This document shows, in pieces, positions 36,301 to 48,405 of a DNA stretch of 64,000 nt. Position 1 is the stretch's first letter; each line of letters starts with the position of its first letter. Origin of the DNA: Heterodera schachtii (taxonomy: Eukaryota; Nematoda; Chromadorea; Rhabditida; Heteroderidae); the NCBI GenBank assembly GCA_023374025.1, contig SIJG01000033.1:717239-781238 (forward strand). The letters run 5' to 3'. The notes beneath the pieces are model-generated. The model did no database searches, was not told the DNA's origin, and saw only the letters and a program-made list of their open reading frames with translations. The position numbers and the translations under genes are program-made.

Positions 36301-38836
36301 TAGCAAAAGCCGAGAAATTGGAAAGAATTTCTACGTTTGGAAATGTAGTTGTTGTCCAAATTTTTTGGGTTTTGGTTATGCCAAGCGCCGTGTCTGTTAT
36401 GAAGTGAAGGTATTGCAACCGTAATTCGCAATTGGGATATAGACGGGCGAACATCAGCTCGCTCGAAGCCGAAGTTCGAAACGAAGCCAATTTCTGTCGA
36501 AACTCAAAGCCCCAAAAACGCGATTTGGAACTCGGAAAATTTTCAATTCTTAATGCTTTCGCGGTTTTTGAGTTAGTTTAAATTTTGTGGTGTTAGCGGT
36601 GCCGATATCCGCCGCGGGGAATTTTTAAGTTTATATATGATTTGTTCTGATTTCAGATAAAAATTACGGGATTTGAAAAAAGTGTCAGTCTCATTTCTTG
36701 AGCCCATTTTTGAGTTTTTTTTCTCGAAACTTTAGTTTCACGAAGCTCGAATCCCAAAAAACGCAGTTTTCGAAGCTCGGTTTCGCCCATTCATGATTGG
36801 ACAGCACAAATTAATAATTGTTTTTGTTTTTAGGAAGTGAAGGCGCCGCCGCCATCCACAACGACAACCGTGCTGAAAAATTTAAAAATAATAATTTACA
36901 AATGGCTTTTCCCGACACTAGCATTAATCCCAATTTTCGAATTCCTTTTAAGGCTAAACTGCTTATAAATAGGGGTTCCATTTTATTACGTAAAAAATCC
37001 GTGTTTTTGAGTAATTTCTTAAATTAAAACCAATTTTTTAAATTTTTGTTGGAACTTTTGAAAAAAACTTTTAAAGAGGATTTTTCTTTCTTTTAATTTT
37101 GTTTCATTTTACATTACTATTTTGATTTTTTTCTTACATAAAAATGGTATTCCTTTTATATGTAAGTTGAAATTGGCACTATTCCAAAAGTTACCTTTTT
37201 TGAAAAATTTTAAAAAACTTATTCATTCGCTTTTATTGTAAATTTTATTTGATTTAACAAGATTAATCATTAAAATCAAAACATTTAGACACTGAAAATA
37301 CCAACAATTGGGCCAGAATTTGCAAACGAGACGGTAAAAAAATTTAGATAATTAATTATTTAAAGATAATTAATTTTCATTGAGTTTTTTAAATTTCGGT
37401 AAAACATTGGATTAAAATGAAAAATTAAATCATTGTTGTCAAATATTGTATCTTACTTTTATAATTAAAAGCAAATACAAAAAAATGGCGCCCCCTAAAA
37501 TGTTTATTTTATTTATTTATTTTTTGCAGAAGAAGCTCAGCGAGGATGAGTGCAAAACTTTTGCAAAAGAATATTGCGCCTGCGGTCATGCCAAATGCGT
37601 CCAAGTGGAACGTGGTTGGATTGGCAGCCGATGTTGCCCTCCGGCATTTGAGTATCAGTGCTGTGTTGAAGAAGTTTATGATACCAAAGAAAGAGGTAGG
37701 GATGAGATTTGAGACTGAATTTTGAAAAAAAAATATGGATTCGTGATTGGATCAACCGGATAGGATTAGCGAGATTCAAATCCCAGCTTTTCTTAGGCTT
37801 GAGTCCATATATCGGTGTGATCCTGATCCAGAATGTCATTTTAGAGTCGGGAACCCACCCATGATTTGAGTTTTTTAAAAAATTTAAAGTGTTCAAGTAA
37901 AATTTCTAAAATAAATAACTAATAGAGTAACGAAATTTCTGCTAAAATTTACCCCAATTTAATGACCGAAAAATCTGGCAAATGCCCAATAACGCCCATG
38001 AATGAAGTGATTCTCAAAATCCCAAAATTTGTTTGTGTTGCTTTTATCCAATACACAACAGGTGTCATGCACTGCAAAGTCGCCCAAAAGATGCATTTTG
38101 GGACAGAAAAAATTATTGAAATGAAATCAACACTCTGCGAGCCATATTCGCTCTTCTGCTACATGGCGCACTGCCATAAAAGTAAGTAAAATTATAAATG
38201 ATCAAAATAATGAAAAATCATTTTAAAAATATTTTATGATTAAAATTTTTTAACAAAAGGACAGCAATGGTAAGAAATTGATGGTATAAATCAGCAGGTG
38301 TTTAGATTAAGACCGAAAAAAGAAAAGTCCATATTTTGTGAAGAAAGAAAAAAGTTGGCGCAATGTAAAATTAATTAAAATTAAAACAAATTAATGTTGC
38401 ATAGAAATTTATAAATGTACAATTATATTTATATAATAAACTGAAAAATCACAACAAAAAAAATTGTACTAAATTATTAAAAAATTAATTAATACATTTA
38501 TCAAATAAATATTTAATATTTATTTTATTTTCTAGATTTATTTATTTAGAAAATGTAAATATGACAAAAAAGGGATGAATTTCTGAAAAAAAAAGATTAA
38601 TTTTATGTAAATTTTTATTTTCAGCATCGGACCCAATGATAAGTTACACCGAGTGGGGCTGCAAGCGGCACAATGATGAATGTGGCGTGGAACTCCGTTT
38701 ACAGTCCTGGCTGGCTGTTGCGATGGTCAATCAGATCGGTGCCAAATTTTCCGAGTTCAATTGTTCGGCTTGCCAATACGGGGAGAAATATCAACCCATG
38801 TCAAACGTGAACATGACGATTGAAGTGATTTTATGA
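33371..38836 (+). CDS. Secreted acidic-repeat and duplicated cysteine-module protein
   Basis: Twelve exons: 33371-33393, 33457-33560, 33615-34696, 35141-35167, 35260-35436, 35767-35846, 36304-36409, 36834-36869, 37289-37333, 37530-37673, 37926-38181 and 38625-38836, 763 residues in one frame. A signal peptide (MNKWSALVLLIALISALDSA) leads into an acidic region with 14 units of SQEVEEDGPNPKEPTK. Then come cysteine modules: A1 (YCPCGRGRCV, KCCDSNFEWKCC), B1 (DWICLGFYEH), C1 (LCDCGYGTNCAV, CSCCPNFLGFG), two short linker exons (EVKAPPPSTTT, TLKIPTIGPEFANET), then A2 (YCACGHAKCV, CCPPAFEYQCC), B2 (KFVCVAFIQY) and C2 (FNCSACQYGEKY). Most module borders are phase 0. The exon 10 to 11 join is uncertain: the used donor is weak (GTTTAT), and 37695 with acceptor 38007 is an alternative. 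I recognise no known family. Secretion is well supported; an effector role is only possible. Confidence 0.78.
33698..34369 (+). repeat. 48-bp coding minisatellite, 14 units
   Basis: Fourteen 48-bp units each encode 16 residues of the type SQ(E/K)VEEDGPNPKEPTK. Units alternate between SQEVEE and SQKVEE or SQKLEE, which suggests a 96-bp higher-order period in the first part. The last two units have drifted to PTE. Frame is kept throughout. The long ORFs on the opposite strand and in other frames are by-products. Confidence 0.95.
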
Positions 38837-39373
38837 ACGGGAAATGAATTAAGAGGTTCAGAGAGGTAGGACATTAGGGATGGATTCCGAGGCCCTAAAA
38901 ATTTCCAAGTCGGAATTACACGCCCATCCTCGGCGGGAGGTATTTTGGAATTGTCTCAACTTATTTTTCTAGAGGAAAATATGAAATACGAAATAAATGT
39001 GGCTAGTGAAAAAGCTCATATTTTTTCAAACCATACAAACAGCTTTGAAATTCTGTTTATGAAAACGAACCATTTTGAACCCAAAATTCATATTTAAAAA
39101 ATAATAAATTTTACCTTAGAAAACGATTAAAAAAGAATTTAATTTAATTTTACTTTTTTTTTGGAGCACTTCATAGGTTTTTGATAACTAAGTTTTGAAA
39201 GATGTAAATTTATGTGTGTTTGTCAGCAATTTATTCCACCGAGAGACTAATTTGAAAATTTTTTAATGCCATTATTTCAAAAAATAAGCTTGCTCACGAG
39301 CACTGGGCTAAAACGAGCACTTGAAATTTTTAAGTTGAACATAATTTTTGTTAATTTATTCAAACATTGGCAG

Positions 39374-39688
39374 GGACTACCAAAAAAGTCGTTCCCAATG
39401 GAACTGAGCTGCATAACGAATGACCGATGTTACCCGACTTTCATGATACGGCAAAGGACACTGGACAGCGGCCGTGCCGGAACGGCCAAGTCCAAACAGG
39501 GCTTTCAGATCAGACTCGGCCAGGGAGAGTACCCCACGAAGTGCATCCGGCAAACATTCTGTCCGAAGGAGAGTTTTAATCCGAGTGACTACATCATCCA
39601 TGGATTTTTTAAAGAGTTTAATAAGCATGGATCAGTCTTTTTGGTCGATTATGTGCGTAACCCGACCAACGAATTTTGCAGTCCTTAG
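39374..39688 (+). CDS. Orphan coding exon, possible alternative 3' end
   Basis: After a CATTGGCAG acceptor the frame is open for 104 codons to TAG. It reads GLPKKSFPMELSCITNDRC, then YPTKCIRQTFCPKESFNP and FLVDYVRNPTNEFC, with clean codon-like composition and several cysteines. It could be a terminal exon of the secreted cysteine-module gene upstream: the reading phase is 0, and a GTGATT donor lies just before that gene's stop. It could also be the last exon of a separate gene whose start I cannot find. The 38837-39373 stretch between them holds nothing else that I recognise. Confidence 0.4.
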   Translation, partial: GLPKKSFPMELSCITNDRCYPTFMIRQRTLDSGRAGTAKSKQGFQIRLGQGEYPTKCIRQTFCPKESFNPSDYIIHGFFKEFNKHGSVFLVDYVRNPTNEFCSP

Positions 39689-41130
39689 GTTTTTGAATGT
39701 TTATTTTTAAACCTTTTTTTCATTTTAATTAATTGGGTAAGAATCAGTGCAATAAATTTTAATTGATCTAAATTTTAAAGCTGATAAGCATCTTATTTTT
39801 TACTTTAATTTTTGGAATTACGAAATTTATTAATTTGCATAACTGCGAAAAGTTTATTTTAAAAACTAATTAGTTTTGGAAAATTTATAAGAAAATTCTT
39901 ACCCTAATCGAACTGCATACCAAAAAAAACAAAAAAAAAAATTATTTATTAATCCTTTTTTACACAATATTATATTTTTCTCTTATTTTTATTTTGGATC
40001 TTCCTATTTTCATTCAAAGTTATGTTTTTCTCATTCTACATCGAAATACATTTATTCACATTTTTATTTGTATTTCATTTAAATTGAAATAAATAAATTC
40101 GAGAAAAAATTCTCATATGCTTCACAATTTTTGCATTAATTCCACTTAAAAATTTCTGAGTTCTAAGAATGTTATAAGAAAGAAATTCAAGTTATTGAGT
40201 AGAAATAATTAACTTAAATTCAATAATATTCAAATTTTATTAAAAAATATTTTATGAAAGAAATAATGAATTTTTTTTTCTCATTTTCGGGGAACGCATA
40301 GAGCAAAACAAAATAAAGAATAGGCTAAACAACTAGCCAGGATGTTTATCTGTTTAAAATATATGTACATATTTAATTAATTTTTCTCAATAATTTTTTT
40401 CCTCCCAATTTCCGTTCAAAATTTCACTCGGACTCTCGTGCTTACCAGCCATTTTTAAAAGAAAAATTCACTTTAATAAGTTTGAACAATTTTCTATTAA
40501 TTAAAATTAGAGACCAAATTTCAACTTTTCTGATCCCGGATTAATCCCGCAAACACAGCAATTCTAAAACAAAAAATCGGGACCTATTGACAGGATGAGT
40601 ACTCGGCTTTTCTTAATCCGACAATACAGTACTCTTTGTAGACACTGAAATTAAAGTGCCCATATCTCAGCGGGCATAAGTCATAGAGACTTGCGGTCTT
40701 TTGAATTTTGTAATTTTATCCAATTTCAAAGGGGCCTACTCAAAATATCCCAAAAAATATTTTCCCAACCCCATAGGAATTTTTACGAAAATTTCCCCGA
40801 TATTCAGTGTCCCGATCATAATAAACAAGTGCAATTCCTTTCTCACAACACGCTTCCCGCTCAACTCCCATTCCAGTTTTCGAGTGGGAGCATTCTCTCG
40901 CGAATCAAACAATATATCGAAATAATAATGATATTTTTGAAAATGGAAATTCAAATTTAATTGCCTTGGCGTTACGTCACGTGATTAAATTATTTTTTGA
41001 ATCGTTTATCAGCCGAATGCTGTTGTCCGTGCTGCTGGAGTTCATCGAGAATGCGGCCCACAATTGTGACACGGGAAAAAATCCCAATTTTTTGCGCCAT
41101 ACCGTAAGCCCCCCCCCCCCCCACCTATTA
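39689..41130. other. AT-rich intergenic stretch
   Basis: I see no supported gene. A run of 14 C lies at 41109-41122, at the left edge of the retroelement. Confidence 0.4.
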
Positions 41131-41204
41131 CAGTAACCCCATTTAAATTGCCGTTTCTGAGTCTGGACAGTTTTCGAGTTTTACGAATAAGATTTAAACA
41201 ATTA

Positions 41205-43815
41205 TGTGATACCAGTGGAACACACTCGTTGGGCCGCACCCATTGTTGTGGTCAAGAAGGCCAACGGTTCCACGCGCGTATGCGCCGACTTTTCAACTGG
41301 ATTGAACAGCGCGCTTCTGTTGCATCAGCACCATTACCAGTGCCCGAGGACATATTCGCAACACTGAATGGAGGACAAATCTTCTCACAAATCGATCTCA
41401 AAGATGCGTATTTGCAGATTGAGTTGGATGACAATTCGAAAGAATTGTGCACCATTGCAACGCATCGTGGTAATTTTGAATACCAACGGCTTCCTTTTGG
41501 GGTTAAGTCCGCCCCTGGAATTTTTCAATCCATAATGGATTGGATGTTGGCTGGCTGTAATTGCGCAATCGCATATTTGGACGATGTCATCATTGTGAGC
41601 AACTCCGCAGATGAATATCAAAAGCATTTGGCAAATGTTTTCCAACGAATGGAAAACTTTGGATTCCGGATCAAACCAGAGAAGTGCTCCTTCTTCCAAA
41701 GCCAAATCAAATATTTGGGCTTTATTGTCAACAAAGACGGAAAAAGACCAGATCCTGCGAAAATCCGCCATTGCAGAAATGCCAGTGCCAACAAATGTTT
41801 CGGAATTGCGTTCGTTCCTCGGAATGATCAATCATTATCAGCAATTCGTCCGAAACATGCGATTCATCAGACAACCAATGGATGAGTTGCTGAAACAGGA
41901 CGTGGCATGGATTTGGTCGAATGAGTGCCAGCAGGCCTTCAACAAGGTCATCGAAATCCTGCAGTCAGACAAACTGCTGACGCACTACGACCCGGCCCGC
42001 GAAATCGTCGTTTCTGCCGATGCTTCTGAGCACGGCATTGGAGCCGTCATTTGTCATCGTTTTCCGGAAGGCAATTTGAAGGCCATCGCGTATGCCTCAT
42101 GTTCGCTTACGCCCGCTGAAAAGAACTATTCCCAAATTGAAAAGGAGGGATTAGCTCTGATTTTCTCAGTGAAAAAGTTCTATAAATATTAGTTTGGACG
42201 CCATTTTACACTGCAGACCGATCACAAACCATTGTTAGCCATTTTTGGCAACAAAAAGGGAATAAAAGCGTGCACGGCAAACCGTTTGCAGCGCTGGGCC
42301 ATCACACTTTTAGGCTACGACTTCGACATCGAATACAAAAGCACGTCAGAATTTGGACATGCGGATGTTTTGTCGCGACTGATCGCAAAAACGCCAACGC
42401 CGGACGATGAAAGAATTGTGGCAAATATAAGCACTGCTGGAAATTTTGTGCTAAATGCCATTGAAAAGGGATTTCCAATTGTCAATGAGGATCTGATCAG
42501 AGCCGCTGATCAGGATCAGACAATCAGGAGGTCAAAAAGTTCGTCAAAACTCAATGGCCCAACAAAAAGGCAATTTCGGACGAACTTCTGCAGTTCGCCC
42601 GCAGGCGCGAGGCATTGACAATCGAGAATGCTTGTTTGCTTTTTTCCGAACGAGTCGTGGTCCCTGCCTCGCTGCAAAATGAGGTGTTGCAACTCTTGCA
42701 CAAAGGGCACCCCGGAATTAAGCGAATGAAAAGCCTCGCGCGCCAATATGTTTATTGGCCTGGAATGGACGAGCACATCGAAAACATGGTAAAGTCTTGC
42801 CAACCGTGCGCTGCCGAAGCAAAAGCACCAGTGAAGACCGAACTTCACTCTTGGCCAAAAACGGACGGCCCATGGAAACGAATTCACATGGACTATGCCG
42901 GACCGTTCTTCGGAAAGATGTTCCTCATCATTGTGGACTCCTTCTCGAAGTGGCCAGAAGTTTTCGAGATGCGCTCGTCAGGAACAGCGGCAACAATTGA
43001 AAAGTTGGCGGCCTTTGCACAACTTTTGGCTTGCCGGACACATTGGTCACCGACAACGGCACCCAATTTTCGTCCAACGAATTCAAGCAGTTCGTCACTC
43101 AAAACGGCATTACCCACCTGTTTTCGGCGCCTTATAATCCCATGTCAAATGGGCAGGCTGAACGTTTTGTCGACACGTTCAAACGAACGTCCCGAAAATT
43201 AAAAGGGGAGGGAATTGCCAACGCATTGGAAACATTTTTGGTCACGTACAGGAATACGCCAAGCGAGTCGCTAAATGGCAAAACTCCAGCCGAAATGTTC
43301 CTACAGCGCAAAGTTCGGACAACATTGGACTTGTTCATGCCAAAACCGAAACAGCCGATCACCCGTGACGAAGCAATGGAAAAGAACTTCAACCGGCGCT
43401 TCGGAGCAAAACCGAGAGGTTCTTTTCAGTTGGAGATAAGGTTTATGCTCGTCACCGGCTGTCCCAACAATGGAAAGCTGGACACGTCACGACTTCGAAA
43501 GGAGTGATGTACGGCGTGGAATTCCCGAACGGATCAACATCCCGTTTCCACGCCAACCAGCTGATCAAGAGGGACACCGATCAAATGGACACTGATCCAC
43601 TGGACGTGTTAAATGAAGATTTTCGTTTGCCAAACATGGCACAACAACCAAACCAGCGCCCAAACGTGGCCGTGGTTCAACCAAACATTGAGATCAACGC
43701 TGAGCCAGCAAATGATCCAGCACCTGCCGAACATCAGCAAATTTCGCCGAATCGTCCTCGACGACAGTACCCGACGCGGAACCGTCGTCCGCCCGATCGC
43801 TACTCACCGAAGTGA
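41205..43815 (+). pseudogene. pol: Degenerate pol gene (RT, RNase H, integrase)
   Basis: The RT palm motif IAYLDDVIIV is intact near 41570-41600, and FSQIDLKDAYLQIELDD lies near 41390. RNase H shows SADASEHGIGAVI and [13 protein letters not shown]. Integrase has the zinc-binding part (HKGHPGIKRM and SCQPCAAE) and catalytic blocks HMDYAGPFFG and TDNGTQF. Breaks are seen at about 41330 and 41780-41860 (frame shifts), 42190 (in-frame TAG within RNase H), about 42530, 43020 and 43440-43500 (frame shifts). The copy is dead. A proline-rich tail follows integrase and ends at 43815. Confidence 0.85.
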
Positions 43816-43871
43816 TCTGAGGACCGATGCACGCTGATCAGAAGGATGGAAGACTCTTTTAAAAGGGGAGG

Positions 43872-44129
43872 TGTTCGGGAGAGACCATTTAAATATGTGT
43901 GGCATTAGGTTTTATCTTTTTCCCCCTCCACACATACACTGTTGACCCCTCATTTATTTTTGCATAAATACCCCTCCTCTTCCTCCTTTCGTTCACTTCT
44001 GTTCACTTTGTCATTTTTCTCCTCTTCCTCTGTGACCCCATTCCAATCAATATTAAATTGTTCGCATTGTCCCCTTTTTATTTGTTTGAATAAACTTTGG
44101 TTTATTCACTTGGACTTAGCGGCGTAACA
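43872..44129 (+). repeat. 3' long terminal repeat, 258 bp
   Basis: It begins TGTTCGGGAG right after the polypurine tract and ends GGCGTAACA, giving the expected TG...CA borders. An AATAAA signal lies at about 44089. No second LTR is present in the window. Confidence 0.75.
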
Positions 44130-45016
44130 AAAATTTAAAAATAGGACAAATTTTACTATTTTTGGACAAGTTTAATCTGTCAAAATGTATGAAGACATTA
44201 ATTAATAAAAATAAATTTTAGTAAATTTGTTTTCCAATATATTTTTGTTTTATTCAACTCTTCTGGCGGAATAGAGGGAGAGAATAATATTCGTATTTGT
44301 GAATTTATCCAATTATTAGATTATTTATATAAATTCTCAGAGGAACGAAAATGATGGAAAAATAAAAGCCAAAAAATTAGATAAATTTCAAAAAAATTAT
44401 GATAAGTTCGGGACAAAATTATTGAGCTTTATTTTTTCGAAATTTTTCAGTCACAACTTTTGATAGATTTTTGCTAAATTTGTAAAATTTGTTATGATAG
44501 TAAAGGACCTTAGAGCTGTCGCTAAACTCCAAGATTGATGAATTTGATCAAGTTTGAGTAAGTTATGATTTATTATTCTCCAAAATAATGATAATAATTA
44601 AATTAGATTCGCTTCATTGAATTGGATTGTAAATAAACTCTATTTTAAATTTATTTTATTTAAATAACCATTAAAATGCATTTTTAAGCCCTTCAGCATA
44701 AAAGATAAAAAATTCAAATTATAAATTAATATTATTTTGTTTTTAGCTTTTTAGCTTTTTATCTGTTATATTTTGATTTTCTTTTTAACATGTTTAATGT
44801 TTTTCCATTCCGTTTTGGCCTATTCATTATTGATTCAATCTTTGGATCGTTCCCATCTCTTCTCTTTTATTTTTCAGCAGCTTCTAAAGTCCTACATTTA
44901 ATTTTGTTCAAATAAATAACAAATTTTAATTTGTTAAAAAGAATAAATAAATTACCAAAATAATTTACTTAAAAATATTTAATGAAATAAAATTTAGAAA
45001 TTAAAATTTGAACACA
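44130..45016. other. AT-rich spacer upstream of the GT11 gene
   Basis: No gene is seen. A TTTTTCAG at about 44869-44876 could be a leader acceptor for the next gene. Confidence 0.35.
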
Positions 45017-46923
45017 ATGCACTTTTTATTTCCCATTTTCGTCATAATTACCGTGCTATTGTACTTCGCCAAAGACAAAGCCATCTCAACCGAAGCGTAA
45101 ATTAAAAAAAAAATAGAAAAAACAAAATTCAATTTCAAATATTAATCTAATTTACAGAAAAGAGGCGAAAAATGATTGGACGGCGATGTGCAAAGCAAAC
45201 ATAACGGTTGAAGAATATGAAAAGTAAAAAATCAAAAATAATTAAATTTAAAAATATTTAAAAAACTTCTTTTGATCATTTGTTTAAATAAATCGTCCAA
45301 GTCTTTTCCCGAAACATGCTGACAAATACTTGTTCGCTTCTTGGACTTATTGTGGCGGAATTAGCAATCAAATGGCAAATTTTTACATGAAAAATTGGAA
45401 ATAAAAAAAAATATATATCATTAAATTTGTTTTTAGTGGCGTTTTGTTTCTCTGTATGGCATTGGGAAGCCGTATGGGCGAAAGCCAATTTATACGGAGA
45501 AGCAAAACTGCCGAGAATCGCCTGGGGATCACCCGAATGAAGGAGCATGTGAGATGGTTGAACTTTTCCCGGTCTTCGCCAGCCAGATTAAATACATTGT
45601 AAAATCTGAATTTGTTTATTTATTGGGATCCGATTTTCGGACACAAAAAATCGCAAAAAAGGGCATTAAATAGGCACAAAATGCTTGAATTGGCTTAAAA
45701 TGGCAAATATTTTCTTGGTTAATTTAATTTTATATTACTGGCAACGCAAAAATTCAAAAATAGGAAATTCATGAGAATAATTTAAATAAAGAATAATTTA
45801 GTAATCGTTTTTTTAAGTGTTTAAAACACATTTAGAATCCGTCTGAAGTCCAAAATGACTACTTTTTTATAAAGGAATTTTCACCGGATTGTTGTTCATA
45901 CGTTGACCCAGAAAAGTTCGACTACTTTTTTTTCTCAATTAAATTGATATTTTGCTTAAGATTTGGCATTTCAAAGATCAATGAGACTTATTTAGAAATT
46001 GAAGTAATTTTTTCAATTAAATTTATTTAATTTATACTTTTAAATTTTTCAGTCGAACTATTTACAATCATACAAATTCTTTGAAAATCGAAGAACGGAA
46101 ATTCGCCAAATTTTCCAAATTGGACACGAACTCTGCAAAACAGTGGACCAATTCAAAAAGGAATTATTTGGGTGGCATTTAAATTAAATTATTAAAAATT
46201 ATTTTAATAAAAATAAATAAAATTACAGACATGACCAGTCGCATAAATTTTGTGTGCATATTCGAAGAGGCGATTTCATTTCACTTGGTTTAGAATCCAA
46301 AAAAGATTTTACCGAGAAAGGAATTGAATTCGGATTTCATTCATTGAAGGTTAAAACAAATAAAATATTTTTAAATTTTATTTAAAAATTAAGAAAACAT
46401 TTAATAACACTCCCATTTCTGTGGTGTTAATGGGAAAAGAGAAAGATTTTTTGAAGGATTTGACAATCAATCAAAAGGTAAAAATTCATAAAATTGTTAA
46501 ATAAAATATTTGGTGCAATTAATTTACAGCTGTTTTCCAAAGTTTACTTGCCCAAATCAATGCCAAGGGCAAATGATTTTGCTTTTGCCTCAACGGCATG
46601 CGACTCGCTGCTGATCACGGCACAGTCTTCAACTTATGCCTGGTGGATTGCTTATTTGATGCCGGACAACGCGACCATTTTTTACAATTCCAAATTTGAC
46701 AAAGGCAATCATTTATTTTTACAGTAGTTTTGTATTTAGGCTTATCAATTTTTTTCATTTTCTGCATTCTTTGCCATTTTAGCGCATATTTTGTGGCATA
46801 TTTTGCGATTTTAAATCCTAATTATAAAAACCTTTAGCCGTTCCGCACACACGTGACAATTTTTTGCCCGAATGGGTGCCAATCGAATTGGTCAACGGAA
46901 AAATTATGGTGTCAAATGGGTAA
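45017..46923 (+). CDS. GT11 alpha-1,2-fucosyltransferase-like protein
   Basis: Ten exons with consistent phases: 45017-45096, 45158-45223, 45302-45374, 45437-45598, 45836-46003, 46053-46171, 46229-46349, 46394-46477, 46530-46704 and 46838-46923, 377 residues. A type II anchor (MHFLFPIFVIITVLLYFA) predicts a Golgi enzyme. GT11 blocks occur in order: GGISNQMWRFVSLYGIG, SNYLQSYKFFENRRTEIRQI, the GDP-fucose-binding HIRRGDF, and the late block DSLLITAQSSTYAWWIAYL. The family adds fucose in alpha-1,2 linkage, and nematodes have expanded it. Introns 3 and 9 need GC donors (ATG then GCAAAT; AAAG then GCAATC), and with these the signature NQM-WRF and the C-terminal FLPEWVPIELV join perfectly. Length is normal for the family. 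The acceptor sugar is unknown. Confidence 0.9.
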
Positions 46924-47022
46924 ACATTTAATTGTTGAAGCATGTAACAGCGTAATAGCAGAAACTTGGAAAAAATAATCAGAACCGACTATTTCAAATT
47001 GAGAATTTTATTTTAATACAAT

Positions 47023-47635
47023 ATAGACAAAAAATTTACTGTAATTGATCCCATTTAAAAAAAATGCCATTTTTGGGTTTTTTTTAATATTAAAAAATTT
47101 TGTCCCTTTTTTTAAAAGGCAACAACCAGCACCGTCACATACTCAACTTCCACCACAAGCAGAAGACCACAACCACAATGACCTCAACTGTGCCGGTCGT
47201 TAAGCAAAATTTGAATTAATTGAAACAATTGAATTAATTCACAAATTAATGATTTTTGCATTTCTGAAGTCCGAACAAGAAATTTACGGCTAAAGATCAT
47301 GACTGGACATTTGGACAGAAGCGGACAATTGGACAGTGGACAAAACGACAGTGAATGAAAAATCTTTTATCATTTTAAATGATTTTAGCATTATAACAAT
47401 TGAAAGTCAACATATTCTTTAAAGGATGGTTTTAAGTAAAATAATGTATTAGTTAAGTGATTCCTTCGAAATAATTTGCTGATTTGATTGGAGGAATTAT
47501 GAAAAGTAGTAAAAAATTTTAAAATGTAAATTTCATTGTTAAATCCATTTAAATAATAATAAAAAAGTTCATTCACTGTCGTAATATCCAATTGTCCGCT
47601 TCTGTTACAATGACTTCACTGTCCAAATATCCGGA
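47023..47635. repeat. Dispersed repeat, copy A, with terminal inverted repeats inside
   Basis: It matches 59910-60338 plus 61195-61375 in the same orientation. From about 47307 to 47632 it is bounded by inverted repeats containing TTTGGACAG and GAAGCGGACAATTGGA. This copy lacks the 856-bp insertion seen in copy B, so it shows the empty site. No ORF of note. Confidence 0.75.
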
Positions 47636-48397
47636 AACATACGATTTATCCGGAAACTTATACGATTGTTTAATACAGGGAGCCTTTGCCAGGATGTTGG
47701 AATGATGGGACTCGTCATTGGTACATTTTCAATTTTTTTAAAAATAATTTCAAAAGCATTTTTTAAGTTATTTTGCCGCTGTTTCTCTGCTTAATCATAC
47801 TGAAGCGGACAATTAAGAAGCGCATTTTGAGGAAAGGAATGACGATTATTTTAAACGCAATCAGCTGAACTTATTAAATTAGGCGGAGTTGTTATTTAAA
47901 AAATCTTCAATTAGAAAATTTTTTCCGAAAAATTATTTATAATTATGTTCAAAAGCAACCAAAATTCAATTCATTATATCATTCGATAGCTTTAAGTGTT
48001 CTTTGTCAGTCTGAAAAATTTCAAAAAATTTCGTTAAGTTTCAAAAAAGTTATGGCTAGAGCAATCAGAAACATTTTTTTCGAACATTTTGGCCATAACT
48101 TTTTTGAAAGTTAACAAATTTTTTTATCAATTTAACAATTTTCCAATTGTGTCCATCTAATTTAATTTTTTTTAATGCAATCATATAATTCATATAATTT
48201 TGTATTTCAAATTTCAGGTCAGTGTGACAAGCGTTGGAGTCCCAATAGTTTTGTTCGAAGTTTAAATGCATCTTAAAATTAATCCATTTAATTTAATTTA
48301 TTTTAAATTTTGTTTTCAATAGAGTATTTTCAAAAAAGTTAGAATCGATCAAAAAAGCATTTAAAGGGAAATAAAAAAGGCAAATTAGAGGCATGCT
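47636..48397. other. AT-rich stretch with a foldback-arm relic
   Basis: Near 47960-48110 lie degenerate copies of the foldback-arm words CATTCGATAG and TTATGGC. No gene is seen. Confidence 0.4.
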
Positions 48398-48405
48398 GCC
48401 GGCGC

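Larger units (their letters stand above)
41131..44129 (+). mobile_element. 5'-truncated, broken Ty3/gypsy retroelement
   Basis: Reverse transcriptase, RNase H and integrase can be read in that order, followed by a purine-rich tract (AAAAGGGGAG) and one LTR. Gag, protease and the 5' LTR are missing. The pol reading is spread over several frames, so the copy cannot encode one polyprotein. The order RT-RNaseH-integrase is that of Ty3/gypsy. It sits between the cysteine-module gene and the GT11 gene. The target duplication was not found, because the left end is truncated. Confidence 0.88.

Noticed and set aside
41131..44129. An intact retrovirus-like element
   Set aside because: It is 5'-truncated, lacks gag, protease and the first LTR, and the pol reading has several frame breaks and a stop.
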